Origin: an uncultured Roseburia sp.
GTDB lineage: Bacteria > Bacillota > Clostridia > Lachnospirales > Lachnospiraceae
NCBI GenBank assembly: GCA_900756925.1
Contig: CAAELX010000034.1
Location: forward strand, 33,180-97,179
Direction of reading: 5' to 3'
Length of the DNA stretch: 64,000 nt
Shown: in pieces, positions 53,629-62,853 of the stretch
How the letters are laid out: each line of letters begins with the position of its first letter
Position numbering within the stretch: position 1 is the first letter of the stretch
Translations under genes and position numbers: made by a program
Notes under the pieces: generated by a model
Database searches by the model: none
Told to the model about the DNA's origin: nothing
The model's input: only the letters and a program-made list of their open reading frames with translations

Positions 53629-55035
53629 TTACTCTTCATGATCCCCATAGCTTGTATCTTCATGAAGATTTGGCATCATGTCAATACCGCGGTTGGAATC
53701 AGCCTCAGAGCTCTTGCCGAAGTGGTAGTCATTTCCAGGTAAGATCGCATTTAACAGAATACCTGCGATAGCTGCAATTGCAAGGGCGGTCAAAGTGATA
53801 TCTGTTCCTGCTACGGTGAAGGTCAGTCCGCTTGAAAAACCAAGACCGCATACGAAGATCACACCGGCAATGATTAAGTTACGTGATTTTGTGAAGTCTA
53901 CATGGTTTTCTACTACGTTGCGGACTCCAATGGCAGAAATCATACCGTAAAGCATGAAGCTGACACCACCAATGATGGCAGATGGCATGGAACCGATTAC
54001 TTCAGCCATCTTAGGGATGAAGCTTAAGATGATGGCGTAAACGGCTGCGATACGGATAACCTTCGGATCGTGAACCTTACTTAACTCCAGAACACCGGTA
54101 TTCTCGCCGTAGGTTGTGTTGGCAGGACCGCCGACTAATGCGGAGAGGGAAGTTGCAAGTCCGTCACCGATCAAAGTGCGGTGAAGTCCAGGATCTTCGA
54201 TGAAGTTCTCACCGACAGTCGCGGAGATCGCAGACATATCACCGATATGCTCCATCATGGAAGCGAGCGCGATCGGAGCCATAACGAGGATCGCGGAGAT
54301 ATTGAACTTGCACAGAGAAAACTCCGGAATGCCTACCCAGGAAGCAGCTGCGATGTTAGTAAAGTTTAAGATAGCAGATCCATCAGCATTTGTCATGCCA
54401 AGTGCGTTGAAGATTAAGGCAGCAGCGTAAGAGACAACAACACCCATTAAGATCGGGATAATCTTGAACATGCCTTTTCCCCAGATATTAAATACGATAA
54501 TGGTAGCAAGTGCGATAAAGGCTAGAAGCCAGTTCGTAGAAGCGTTGTTGACAGCGGAACCTGCAAGACTTAATCCGATACAGATAATGATCGGTCCGGT
54601 TACAACAGGTGGAAGGAAACGCATTACTTTTTTCACACCTACGAGGCGGATGATCAGTGCGAGGACCAGATACAGAAGACCTGCAACGACAATACCGCCA
54701 CATGCGTAAGAAAGCTTGTCTGCGTTGGACATATCGGCGAAGACACCGGTATCAAGATTGGCGATGGTTGCAAATCCACCTAAAAAGGCGAAGGATGAGC
54801 CGAGGAAAGCCGGAACCTTGAATTTCGAGCAGAGATGGAAAAATAGAGTTCCAAGACCGGCACAGATTAACGTAACCTGAACGTGAAGGACATCTTCCCC
54901 GAAGTAACTGTTGACTAAGATCGGTACGAGAATCGTTGCACCGAACATTGCAAACATGTGCTGTAAACCTAAGATTAACATTTTTGGGACGCCGAGAACA
55001 CTGGCGTCACGGATTGCTCCGTTTTTTTCGTTCAT
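53629..55035 (-). CDS. uraA: Uracil/xanthine permease, NCS2 family
   Basis: The 468-residue membrane protein has about 12-14 hydrophobic segments and the NCS2 signatures GLQHMFAMFGATILVP near the N-terminus and GGPANTTYGENTGVL, typical of uracil permeases such as UraA/PyrP, in the middle. It imports uracil with protons. The start (minus strand, 55035) is fixed by AAGGAGG at 55048-55042; an in-frame upstream ATG would add 12 residues encoded by the leader. A recurring hairpin-SD element and a second hairpin with a T-run lie in the leader. Confidence 0.93.
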   Translation of the reverse strand: MNEKNGAIRDASVLGVPKMLILGLQHMFAMFGATILVPILVNSYFGEDVLHVQVTLICAGLGTLFFHLCSKFKVPAFLGSSFAFLGGFATIANLDTGVFADMSNADKLSYACGGIVVAGLLYLVLALIIRLVGVKKVMRFLPPVVTGPIIICIGLSLAGSAVNNASTNWLLAFIALATIIVFNIWGKGMFKIIPILMGVVVSYAAALIFNALGMTNADGSAILNFTNIAAASWVGIPEFSLCKFNISAILVMAPIALASMMEHIGDMSAISATVGENFIEDPGLHRTLIGDGLATSLSALVGGPANTTYGENTGVLELSKVHDPKVIRIAAVYAIILSFIPKMAEVIGSMPSAIIGGVSFMLYGMISAIGVRNVVENHVDFTKSRNLIIAGVIFVCGLGFSSGLTFTVAGTDITLTALAIAAIAGILLNAILPGNDYHFGKSSEADSNRGIDMMPNLHEDTSYGDHEE

Positions 55036-55041
55036 AAAATT

Positions 55042-55066
55042 CCTCCTTGTTTTTCCGAAGGAAAAA
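55042..55066 (-). promoter_or_regulatory. Leader hairpin-SD element, copy 5 (uraA)
   Basis: Read on the minus strand: TTTTTCC-TTC-GGAAAAA (55066-55050), one C, and AAGGAGG (55048-55042). The TTC loop and spacing match the other copies, but the two inner base pairs differ in a compensatory way (CC/GG in place of GC/GC). Confidence 0.7.
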
Positions 55067-55116
55067 TGCAAACCCGCTGGTGAGCAGGGAAATTTTCCTT
55101 CTTAAAAAATGTGTAA

Positions 55117-55144
55117 AAATTATTTTTTGAGGTGAAACCTCAAA
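55117..55144 (-). terminator. Attenuator-like hairpin in the uraA leader
   Basis: On the minus strand TTTGAGGT-TTC-ACCTCAAA (55144-55126) is followed by AAATAATTTTT. It lies between the promoter and the start codon, so it could act as an attenuator for pyrimidine control. Confidence 0.5.
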
Positions 55145-55151
55145 TTAATTT

Positions 55152-55181
55152 ATTATATCATGGTTCCACTCTGAAAAACAA
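55152..55181 (-). promoter_or_regulatory. Probable promoter of uraA
   Basis: On the minus strand TTGTTT (55181-55176) and TATAAT (55157-55152), spacer 18 bp. Confidence 0.55.
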
Positions 55182-55192
55182 TAAGAACATTC

Positions 55193-55221
55193 TTGAATCA
55201 TCCCAATATTTCCTTTATACT
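55193..55221 (+). promoter_or_regulatory. Promoter of tex
   Basis: TTGAAT (55193-55198) and TATACT (55216-55221), spacer 17 bp, 64 bp before the start. Confidence 0.7.
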
Positions 55222-55285
55222 GAAGCGGTGGCTGGTTACAGCCAATGGAAAATGCCTTTTTAAGGCAGGGAGAAAGGAAGTTATT

Positions 55286-57433
55286 ATGGATATTATTTTA
55301 AAAATTTCCGAAGAACTTGGAATCAGGAAGAACCAGACAGAAGCAGCAGTAAAGCTGATCGATGAGGGGAACACAATCCCGTTTATCGCACGTTACAGGA
55401 AAGAGGTGACAGGCTCTTTAAATGATGAAGTGCTTCGTAATTTATATGAGCGCCTTACTTATCTGCGCAATTTAGAGGAGCGCAAGGAGACAGTATTAGG
55501 CAGCATCGAAGAGCAGGGAAAGCTGACAGAGGAGCTGAAAAAGCAGATTCTTGCAGCGGAGACGATGGTTGCGGTAGAAGACCTTTACCGTCCGTATAAG
55601 CCGAAGCGGAGAACAAGGGCGACGATCGCGAAGGAGAAAGGCTTAGAGCCGCTTGCCAATGTGATCGCTCTTCAGATGATCCACACACCGCTTGAGGCAG
55701 AGGCGGAGAAATACGTGAATCCGGAGAAAGAAGTGTATTCCGCAGAGGAAGCGGTCGCAGGGGCGAAGGATATCCTGGCGGAGGCAGTTTCCGATGAGGC
55801 GGATTATAGGACAAAGATCAGGGATTTGACTGTGAAAAAAGGACATGTGACCTCAACCGCCAAGGATCCTGAGGCAGAGTCTGTTTACGAAATGTACTAT
55901 GAATTCGATGAACCGGTGAACAAGCTGGCAGGACACCGCATCCTGGCGCTGAACCGAGGGGAGAATGAGAAGATCCTGAACGTGAAGGTGGAAGCACCGG
56001 AGGAGGAGATTTTGCGCTATCTTGAGCGGAAAGTGATCACGAAGGATAATCCGATGACAACACCGGTATTAAAAGAAGTTGTGGCAGATGCTTACGACAG
56101 GCTGATCGCACCGGCAATTGAGCGTGAGATCCGGAGCAGCCTGACTGAAATGGCAGAGGATGGAGCCATCCGGGTATTTGGCAAGAACTTAGAGCAGCTC
56201 CTTATGCAGCCGCCGATCGCAGGACAGGTTGTGCTCGGCTGGGATCCGGCGTTCCGTACCGGCTGCAAACTTGCAGTCGTAGACCCGACCGGAAAGGTGC
56301 TTGATACGACTGTCATCTACCCGACAGCGCCACAGAACAGGGTAGAGGAGGCAAAGGCAGTCTTAAAGAAGCTGATCGCGAAGTACCACATCACGTTAAT
56401 CTCCCTTGGAAATGGAACAGCATCCAGAGAGTCCGAGCAGATCATCGTAGATCTGTTAAGGGAGATCCCGGTGAAAGTACAGTATATCATTGTCAATGAA
56501 GCCGGGGCTTCAGTATACTCCGCAAGTAAACTTGCAACAGAGGAGTTTCCGAACTTTGATGTCGGACAGAGAAGCGCCACCTCCATGGCGAGAAGATTAC
56601 AGGATCCACTGGCGGAGCTTGTAAAGATTGATCCGAAATCAATCGGAGTAGGACAGTATCAGCATGATATGAACCAGAAGAAGCTCACGGAAGCACTTGG
56701 CGGCGTCGTGGAAGACTGCGTAAACCGTGTCGGTGTGGATTTGAATACAGCATCTGCATCGTTGTTGGAATACATTTCCGGTATCAGCAAGGCGATTGCA
56801 AAAAATATTGTCGTATACCGGGAGGAGAATGGCAGGTTTGAATCGCGCAGCCAACTGTTAAAAGTGGCAAAGCTCGGACCGAAAGCTTATGAACAGTGTG
56901 CCGGTTTCATGCGCATCACAGATGGAAAAAATCCGTTAGATGCCACAGGCGTGCACCCAGAGAGCTACGAGGCAACGAAAAAGCTTTTAGCAAAACTGGG
57001 ATACACCTTAGACGATGTGAAGAACCGCAGCCTTGATGGAATTTCCAAAAAGATTTCAGATCATAAGAAGCTTGCAGCAGAGCTTGAGATCGGTGAAATC
57101 ACGCTGCGTGATATTGTAAAGGAATTAGAAAAGCCGGCGAGGGATCCACGTGAGGATATGCCTAAGCCGATCTTGCGAAGTGATGTCCTGGAAATGAAAG
57201 ATCTGACACCGGGTATGATCTTAAAGGGAACGGTCCGGAATGTCATTGACTTTGGGACATTTGTCGATATTGGTGTGCATCAGGACGGACTTGTGCACAT
57301 CTCCCAGATGAGCGATAAATTCATCAAACATCCGTTGGAGGTTGTGAGCGTTGGCGATATTGTGGAAGTGAAAGTCATGAGTGTGGATCTGAAGAAACAG
57401 CGGATCCAGCTGACCATGAAGCTGAATGGATAA
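55286..57433 (+). CDS. tex: Tex family S1 RNA-binding transcription accessory protein
   Basis: The 715-residue protein has the Tex layout: Tex N-terminal region (GNTIPFIARYRKEVTGSLND), YqgF-like RNase H fold (LGWDPAFRTGCKLAVVDPTG), helix-hairpin-helix region (VDLNTASASLLEYISGIS) and a C-terminal S1 domain (LKGTVRNVIDFGTFVDIGV). Tex relatives act in transcription and RNA metabolism (the eukaryotic relative is Spt6). The start at 55286 has AAAGGAAG upstream; an in-frame start at 55193 would lie within the promoter. Confidence 0.95.
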   Translation: MDIILKISEELGIRKNQTEAAVKLIDEGNTIPFIARYRKEVTGSLNDEVLRNLYERLTYLRNLEERKETVLGSIEEQGKLTEELKKQILAAETMVAVEDLYRPYKPKRRTRATIAKEKGLEPLANVIALQMIHTPLEAEAEKYVNPEKEVYSAEEAVAGAKDILAEAVSDEADYRTKIRDLTVKKGHVTSTAKDPEAESVYEMYYEFDEPVNKLAGHRILALNRGENEKILNVKVEAPEEEILRYLERKVITKDNPMTTPVLKEVVADAYDRLIAPAIEREIRSSLTEMAEDGAIRVFGKNLEQLLMQPPIAGQVVLGWDPAFRTGCKLAVVDPTGKVLDTTVIYPTAPQNRVEEAKAVLKKLIAKYHITLISLGNGTASRESEQIIVDLLREIPVKVQYIIVNEAGASVYSASKLATEEFPNFDVGQRSATSMARRLQDPLAELVKIDPKSIGVGQYQHDMNQKKLTEALGGVVEDCVNRVGVDLNTASASLLEYISGISKAIAKNIVVYREENGRFESRSQLLKVAKLGPKAYEQCAGFMRITDGKNPLDATGVHPESYEATKKLLAKLGYTLDDVKNRSLDGISKKISDHKKLAAELEIGEITLRDIVKELEKPARDPREDMPKPILRSDVLEMKDLTPGMILKGTVRNVIDFGTFVDIGVHQDGLVHISQMSDKFIKHPLEVVSVGDIVEVKVMSVDLKKQRIQLTMKLNG

Positions 57434-57452
57434 ATTTTTTCAGAAACGGGTA

Positions 57453-57481
57453 TTGACAATTCCAAAGCGAATGCATACAAT
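57453..57481 (+). promoter_or_regulatory. Promoter of the FMN riboswitch/ribU unit
   Basis: A perfect TTGACA (57453-57458) and TACAAT (57476-57481), spacer 17 bp, about 25 bp before the riboswitch. Confidence 0.85.
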
Positions 57482-57504
57482 AATCGTGTAAAAAGAATAA
57501 GGAA

Positions 57505-57656
57505 TTCTTCGGGGCAGGGTGATACAGCAATGTAGATTCCCGACCGACGGTGATTCTGGTCTTCCGAATGGAAGAGCAGACAGTCCGTGACCTGCGAGAG
57601 CAGCTGATCCGGTGTGAATCCGGAACCGACAGTATAGTCTGGATGAGAGAAGAAGA
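57505..57656 (+). ncRNA. FMN riboswitch (RFN element)
   Basis: The ~150-nt aptamer shows the RFN consensus blocks in order: TCTTCGGGGCAGGGTGA, TTCCCGACCGACGGT, CAGTCCGTGACC, GATCCGGTGTGAATCCGG, AACCGACAGT and AGTCTGGATGAGAGAAGA closing the P1 stem. Two variable arms lie between them. FMN binding would favour the terminator at 57734-57762 and reduce ribU expression. Confidence 0.96.
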
Positions 57657-57733
57657 CGTATGTAGTATGACATATGTTCCATATAGGATCAGAAAGTTTC
57701 ATGAGAGGAACTTTTTAGAATTCTGAATAATTT

Positions 57734-57762
57734 GCCCCGGATATTTTTATCCGGGGCTTTTT
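57734..57762 (+). terminator. FMN riboswitch expression-platform terminator
   Basis: GCCCCGGATA-TTTT-TATCCGGGGC followed by TTTTT, about 80 nt after the aptamer and 165 nt before ribU. Confidence 0.9.
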
Positions 57763-57927
57763 GCATGAAATTTGCATCATAAGGCGCCAGAAGATACAAA
57801 TTTTTGTGTAAGCAACCTCGAATTCCGAACTTTTCACATAATATTAGCAGATCATCGTGTGCAATCCTCACGCGTAAATAAGAGTTTTGCAATGATCTGC
57901 GGAATCAGAAAAAGGAGACGAGTGACT

Positions 57928-58551
57928 ATGAGTACACAGACAGTAACAGCAAACAAAACAAAAACAGAGAAAGTAAATATCAGATACTTGACCGTGACAG
58001 CCATGCTCTCAGCCGTGGCATACATCCTAATGTTTTTAGATTTTTCCGTTCCGTTCATGCCGGCATTTATTAAGATGGATCTCTCCGAACTTCCGGCACT
58101 GATCGGAACCTTCGCTATGGGACCGGTGTGCGGCGTTATCATATGCCTGATCAAGAATGTGCTGCATCTTTTCATCACGACAACGGGCGGTGTCGGTGAA
58201 CTTTCGAACTTCCTGCTCGGTGCAGCTTTCGTACTTCCGGCAGGACTGATCTATAAATATAGAAAGAACCGGAAAACTGCGTTGATTGGATCCTTAGTCG
58301 GAGCTTTTTTCATGGGATTGTTTTCCGTTATATCGAACTACTTCCTGGTATATCCGGTTTACTACAACTTTATGCCAAAGGACGTGATTTTAGCGGCTTA
58401 TCAGGCAATCCTTCCATCTGTACAGAGCATTTTACAGTGCCTGGTTTTCTTTAATATGCCGTTTACCATTGTAAAAGGACTGTTTTCCGTTGTGATCACA
58501 TTCCTTACCTACAAGCATATTTCCCCGATTTTGAAAGGAAGCCGCAATTAA
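57928..58551 (+). CDS. ribU: Riboflavin transporter RibU (ECF S component)
   Basis: The 207-residue membrane protein has six hydrophobic segments and ECF S-component features: LTVTAMLSAVAYILMFLDFS, FIKMDLSELPALIGTFAMGP, and LIKNVLHLFITTTGGVGELSNF, typical of RibU. It binds riboflavin and works with the shared EcfA/A'/T energy module, which is not in this window. The upstream FMN riboswitch fixes the substrate with high confidence. The start at 57928 has AAAGGAG upstream; an in-frame ATG at 57772 would lie right behind the terminator and is unlikely. Confidence 0.96.
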   Translation: MSTQTVTANKTKTEKVNIRYLTVTAMLSAVAYILMFLDFSVPFMPAFIKMDLSELPALIGTFAMGPVCGVIICLIKNVLHLFITTTGGVGELSNFLLGAAFVLPAGLIYKYRKNRKTALIGSLVGAFFMGLFSVISNYFLVYPVYYNFMPKDVILAAYQAILPSVQSILQCLVFFNMPFTIVKGLFSVVITFLTYKHISPILKGSRN

Positions 58552-58579
58552 GCAGAGGTCATAGCAAAAGAATCGAAGA

Positions 58580-58621
58580 GAAGCAATCGCAAAGAACTTG
58601 CGAGAGCTTCTTTTCTTTTTT
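58580..58621 (+). terminator. Terminator after ribU
   Basis: GAAGC-AA-TCGCAA pairs with TTGCGA-GA-GCTTC around AGAAC, followed by TTTTCTTTTTT. Confidence 0.85.
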
Positions 58622-58710
58622 GGGAAAAAATGCTATACTGCTTCTGTTATCATAGAGAAAATAAGCGCAGAACCCGTAAAGGGCAGCAGTATCAGGACAC
58701 AGGAGGCAGT

Positions 58711-59211
58711 ATGAGCACAGAATTTGACATAAAGTTAGAACCAAAGGATATGTACCGTTTTAATATGTATCAGACATATACCGGATTCCATGGCTGGTTT
58801 TCCATTTTTATTTCTATTGTGATCTTTGTGGTCGCAGGTCTGACTTGCGGAGAAATCGAGACTTCGTACACTGTTTTGTATGTCATCTTCGGAATAGTAT
58901 TCCTTTTTTACATGCCAGTGACGCTGTATCTTCGCTCCGGGCATGCGATTGCCGCATCGAAGGTGCTGCAGGGAACCCTTCACTACCATGTGGATGAAAA
59001 AGGAATTGCTGTGTCACAGGGAGAGGAGAGCGCTCTCCTGACATGGGAACAGATTTATAAAATGGTAGCAACAAAACATAATGTGTTAGTATACAGCAAC
59101 CGGACGAATGCCTACGTCATCCCGAGAGAACAGTTAGGGGATGCCTATGGAGCATTAGCACAGCTGGCATTAGCACAGTTGCCGGATTACCGCGTGCGCA
59201 TGAAAGGATAG
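58711..59211 (+). CDS. YcxB-like membrane protein
   Basis: The 166-residue protein has two membrane segments (residues about 30-70: WFSIFISIVIFVVAGL and TVLYVIFGIVFLFYMPVTLY) and a C-terminal domain with LLTWEQIYKMVATKHNVLVY and NAYVIPREQL, as in the YcxB/DUF304-type fold. Function unknown. AGGAGGC lies just upstream of the ATG at 58711; an in-frame start at 58630 is less likely. A TATACT about 80 bp upstream may be its -10 box. It ends five bases before tsaE and may be cotranscribed with it. Confidence 0.82.
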   Translation: MSTEFDIKLEPKDMYRFNMYQTYTGFHGWFSIFISIVIFVVAGLTCGEIETSYTVLYVIFGIVFLFYMPVTLYLRSGHAIAASKVLQGTLHYHVDEKGIAVSQGEESALLTWEQIYKMVATKHNVLVYSNRTNAYVIPREQLGDAYGALAQLALAQLPDYRVRMKG

Positions 59212-59216
59212 AAGAG

Positions 59217-59654
59217 ATGAAAGAGACAGTAATCGAAACATTTTCCCCGGAAGAGACCCATGCCCTTGGAAAAAAGATCGGGCAGCAGGCAAAGCCGGGG
59301 GATGTCTACACATTGATCGGAGACCTGGGGGTCGGAAAAACCGTTTTCACCCAGGGAATTGCAGAGGGACTTGGAATCACAGAGCCAATCTGCAGTCCGA
59401 CTTTTACGATTGTACAGGTTTACGAGGAAGGGCGCATGCCGTTCTACCATTTTGATGTCTATCGGATCGGGGATATTGAGGAGATGGATGAGATCGGCTA
59501 TGAGGATTACTTCTATGGAAATGGTCTGTGCATGATCGAGTGGGCGAATCTGATTGAGGAGATTCTGCCGAAGACGCGGCATGATATTTCCATTGAAAAA
59601 GATCTGGAAAAGGGATTTGACTACAGGAAGATCACAATCCGGGAACAGGAATAA
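59217..59654 (+). CDS. tsaE: tRNA threonylcarbamoyladenosine biosynthesis ATPase TsaE
   Basis: The 145-residue protein has Walker A GDLGVGKT at residues 35-42 and the family blocks SPTFTIVQVYE and FYHFDVYRI. It supports TsaB-TsaD in making the t6A modification of tRNAs that read ANN codons. tsaB and rimI follow directly, and tsaD lies beyond rnz, so all partners are in one block (TsaC is not in the window). Confidence 0.96.
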   Translation: MKETVIETFSPEETHALGKKIGQQAKPGDVYTLIGDLGVGKTVFTQGIAEGLGITEPICSPTFTIVQVYEEGRMPFYHFDVYRIGDIEEMDEIGYEDYFYGNGLCMIEWANLIEEILPKTRHDISIEKDLEKGFDYRKITIREQE

Positions 59655-59674
59655 GAGAAAGGTATGGTGACACA

Positions 59675-60385
59675 ATGAAAATATTAGGAATTGACAGCTC
59701 GGGACTTGTTGCGAGCGTTGCAATTGTGGAGGATAACGACCTGAAAGGGGAGTATACCGTTAATTATAAGAAGACACATTCCCAGACACTTCTTCCAATG
59801 TTAGGCGAAGTGGCGAAGATGATAGAGCTAGATCTGAATACGATTGATGCAATTGCAGTTTCCGGTGGACCTGGATCTTTTACCGGTTTAAGGATTGGTT
59901 CTGCCACGGCGAAGGGATTAGGACTTGCATTAAAGAAACCACTGATCCATATCCCGACGGTGGATGCGCTCGCCTACAATCTTGTGGGGCACCGTGATCT
60001 TGTTTGCCCGTTAATGGATGCGAGACGAAACCAGACTTACACAGGACTTTATCGGTTTGATGGAAATGAGATGCAGATCGTGAAGGGACAGAGTGCCGTC
60101 GGGATCGATGAGATTGTAGATGCCATTAATGAGACAGGGGAAGCGGTTGTATTCCTTGGGGATGGCGTAGATGTCTTTGCGGATTATATTAAGGAACACT
60201 GTAAGGTACCGTACACCTTTGCACCGGCGCATGTGAACAAGCAGCGTGCAGGTGCCGTGGCAACACTTGGCATGATTTATTATGCAAATGGACAGACGGA
60301 GACTGCAGAAGAGCACAGACCGGATTACCTGCGACTCTCCCAGGCAGAACGCGAGCGCTTAGAGGGGGAGAAGAAGCAATGCTAG
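59675..60385 (+). CDS. tsaB: tRNA threonylcarbamoyladenosine biosynthesis protein TsaB
   Basis: The 236-residue protein has an ASKHA fold with MKILGIDSSGLVASVAIVED at the start, KKTHSQTLLPMLGEV, and GGPGSFTGLRIGSATAKGL. It is the non-catalytic partner of TsaD in t6A synthesis. It overlaps rimI by seven bases, the common tsaB-rimI arrangement. Confidence 0.95.
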   Translation: MKILGIDSSGLVASVAIVEDNDLKGEYTVNYKKTHSQTLLPMLGEVAKMIELDLNTIDAIAVSGGPGSFTGLRIGSATAKGLGLALKKPLIHIPTVDALAYNLVGHRDLVCPLMDARRNQTYTGLYRFDGNEMQIVKGQSAVGIDEIVDAINETGEAVVFLGDGVDVFADYIKEHCKVPYTFAPAHVNKQRAGAVATLGMIYYANGQTETAEEHRPDYLRLSQAERERLEGEKKQC

Positions 60386-60816
60386 AGATCCGGAACATGA
60401 TGCCGGGGGATGTTGTAGCTGTTGCGCAGATCGAACAGGAGATTTTTTCACAGCCATGGAGCGAGAAAGGGTTTCTGGATGCGATTAATTTAGGGGATAC
60501 CGTATTCCTTGTGGCAGAACAGCAGGGACAGATCGTCGGCTATATCGGCATGTATTTTTCCATGGACGAAGGAGAAATTACAAATGTAGCCGTTTCGCAG
60601 GTACAGAGGAATCGTGGCGTAGGCGGATGTTTACTTGATGAACTCCTGCGGATTGCAGGACAGAAAGGGATAGCAAAAATCGTGCTCGAAGTGCGCACAT
60701 CGAATGACAGTGCGATCCGCCTGTATGAGAGAAAAGGGTTTCAGAAGGTCGGGGTACGGAAGGGATTCTATGAATTTCCGAAGGAAGACGCCGACATTAT
60801 GATTTATGGACAGTAG
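60379..60816 (+). CDS. rimI: Ribosomal protein S18 alanine N-acetyltransferase RimI
   Basis: The 145-residue GNAT protein has the acetyl-CoA binding motif QVQRNRGVGGCLL, ITNVAVS before it, and the conserved end LEVRTSNDSAIRLYERKGF. RimI acetylates the N-terminal alanine of ribosomal protein S18 in E. coli. Coupling to tsaB supports the name over a generic GNAT. Confidence 0.93.
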   Translation: MLEIRNMMPGDVVAVAQIEQEIFSQPWSEKGFLDAINLGDTVFLVAEQQGQIVGYIGMYFSMDEGEITNVAVSQVQRNRGVGGCLLDELLRIAGQKGIAKIVLEVRTSNDSAIRLYERKGFQKVGVRKGFYEFPKEDADIMIYGQ

Positions 60817-60839
60817 AAAAGAAAGAAAAGGAGAAATCC

Positions 60840-61757
60840 ATGTTAGACGTATGTCTTTTAGGAACAGCGGGGATGATGCCGCTTCCGCACCGGTGGCTGA
60901 CAGCCGCCATGATGCGGTTCAACGGCAGTAATCTCTTAATTGACTGTGGGGAAGGAACCCAGATCGCGGTCAAGGAAAAAGGATGGACATTTAAACCGAT
61001 CGATGTGATTTGCTTCACCCATTACCACGCAGACCATATCAGCGGGCTTCCGGGACTTCTGCTCACGATGGGGAATGCAGAGCGCACAGAACCGCTTACC
61101 ATGATCGGACCGAAAGGGCTTGAAAAAGTGGTGGGGGCACTGCGTACAATTGCGCCGGAGCTTCCATTTGAGATAAAATACAAGGAACTGACAGAGCCGG
61201 AGGAATGGATTGAGATCAACGGATATCATATTCATGCTTTCCGTGTGAACCACAACATTACCTGCTATGGCTACAGCGTGGAAATCAAGCGGGCAGGGCG
61301 TTTTGATGTGAAGAAAGCGCGGGAAAATGGTATTTCGCAGAAGTTCTGGAACCCATTACAGAAAGGGCAGACAGTTCATACTGAGGAAGGGCATACCTAC
61401 ACACCAGATATGGTGTTAGGACATGCGAGAAAAGGAATCAAGGTGACGTATTGTACCGATTCGAGACCGACTGAATCGATCGTGAGGGCAGCAGAGGGAT
61501 CCGATTTGTTTATCTGCGAGGGTATGTATGCGGAGAAAGAGAAGTTAGCGAAGGCGAGACAGTACAAACATATGACGTTCTATGAGGCAGCAGATATGGC
61601 AAAGCGCGCCGGAGTGAAAGAAATGTGGCTGACGCATTTTTCCCCGTCGTTGGTACACGCGGAGGATTACATGCCGGAGGTGAAAAAGATTTTCCCGGAG
61701 GCATCCCTCGGAAAAGACGGCAGAAGCGTCGAGCTTTTATTTGACGAGAATGAGTAA
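60840..61757 (+). CDS. rnz: Ribonuclease Z
   Basis: The 305-residue protein is a metallo-beta-lactamase-fold tRNase Z. The zinc motif HYHADH is at residues 61-66, with [14 protein letters not shown] before it; further ligands lie in TDSRPTE and LTHFSPS, and the [21 protein letters not shown] block is typical. It cuts the 3' trailer of tRNA precursors that lack encoded CCA. All three tRNAs in the window lack an encoded CCA, which fits a need for this enzyme. It sits within the t6A gene block, between rimI and tsaD. Confidence 0.95.
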   Translation: MLDVCLLGTAGMMPLPHRWLTAAMMRFNGSNLLIDCGEGTQIAVKEKGWTFKPIDVICFTHYHADHISGLPGLLLTMGNAERTEPLTMIGPKGLEKVVGALRTIAPELPFEIKYKELTEPEEWIEINGYHIHAFRVNHNITCYGYSVEIKRAGRFDVKKARENGISQKFWNPLQKGQTVHTEEGHTYTPDMVLGHARKGIKVTYCTDSRPTESIVRAAEGSDLFICEGMYAEKEKLAKARQYKHMTFYEAADMAKRAGVKEMWLTHFSPSLVHAEDYMPEVKKIFPEASLGKDGRSVELLFDENE

Positions 61758-61789
61758 CAGATGCAGATTGCAGGGAGGAAGAAGAGACA

Positions 61790-62821
61790 ATGCAGAATGC
61801 AGAGAAAGAGATAAAAATACTGGCGATCGAGAGCTCCTGCGATGAGACCGCAGCGGCGGTTGTTGTGAATGGCAGGGATGTGAGGAGCAATGTCATTTCC
61901 TCACAGATTGCATTGCATACTTTATATGGCGGGGTTGTTCCGGAGATTGCTTCCAGAAAGCACATTGAAAAGATCAACCAGGTTGTGGAACAGGCATTGA
62001 CAGATGCCAATGTGACATTAGACGATATCGATGCAATCGGCGTGACTTATGGACCTGGGCTTGTAGGTGCACTTTTGGTAGGCGTTGCCGAGGCAAAGGC
62101 GATTAGCTATGCAAAGAATATCCCGCTTGTGGGCGTACATCATATTGAAGGACACATCAGTGCCAATTATATAGAAAATAAAGAACTGGAACCACCATTC
62201 TTATGTCTGGTTGTTTCCGGTGGACATACGCACCTTGTGCGTGTGGTTGACTATGGAAAATATGAGATCCTTGGAAGAACAAGGGATGATGCAGCAGGGG
62301 AAGCTTTTGATAAAGTGGCAAGGGCGATCGGGCTCGGATACCCGGGTGGACCAAAGATTGAGAAAGTAGCACATGAGGGAAATCCACATGCGATGGAGTT
62401 CCCGCGCGCCAAAATCGAGGACGGACCGTATGATTTTAGCTTCAGCGGTTTGAAATCGGCTGTACTGAACTACATTAACGGCTGTAAGATGAAGGGAATC
62501 GAAGTTGTACAGGCAGATGTGGCAGCTTCCTTCCAGAAAGCAGTGACGGATGTACTTGTCGGCAATGCGATGAAAGCGATTGATGAGTTTGGGGTGGATA
62601 AGTTCGCCATTGCAGGCGGTGTTGCATCCAATGGAACGCTCCGCGAGGCAATGCGTGAGGCGTGTGAGAAGAAAGGTGTGGCTTTTTATCATCCGTCACC
62701 GATTTTCTGCACAGATAATGCGGCGATGATCGGTGTGGCAGCCTACTATGATTTCCTTGCTGGAAAAAGAGACGGGCTTGATCTAAATGCAATCCCGAAC
62801 TTGAAGCTCGGGGAGAGATAG
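61790..62821 (+). CDS. tsaD: tRNA N6-adenosine threonylcarbamoyltransferase TsaD
   Basis: The 343-residue ASKHA protein has [16 protein letters not shown] at the start, the metal-binding [11 protein letters not shown] near residue 115, [10 protein letters not shown], and [13 protein letters not shown]. It transfers the threonylcarbamoyl group to A37 of tRNAs. It completes the TsaB-TsaE-TsaD set of this region. GGGAGGAAG precedes the ATG. Confidence 0.97.
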   Translation: MQNAEKEIKILAIESSCDETAAAVVVNGRDVRSNVISSQIALHTLYGGVVPEIASRKHIEKINQVVEQALTDANVTLDDIDAIGVTYGPGLVGALLVGVAEAKAISYAKNIPLVGVHHIEGHISANYIENKELEPPFLCLVVSGGHTHLVRVVDYGKYEILGRTRDDAAGEAFDKVARAIGLGYPGGPKIEKVAHEGNPHAMEFPRAKIEDGPYDFSFSGLKSAVLNYINGCKMKGIEVVQADVAASFQKAVTDVLVGNAMKAIDEFGVDKFAIAGGVASNGTLREAMREACEKKGVAFYHPSPIFCTDNAAMIGVAAYYDFLAGKRDGLDLNAIPNLKLGER

Positions 62822-62853
62822 GAAAGACTTTATGATAGAAACGGGGATGGCAG

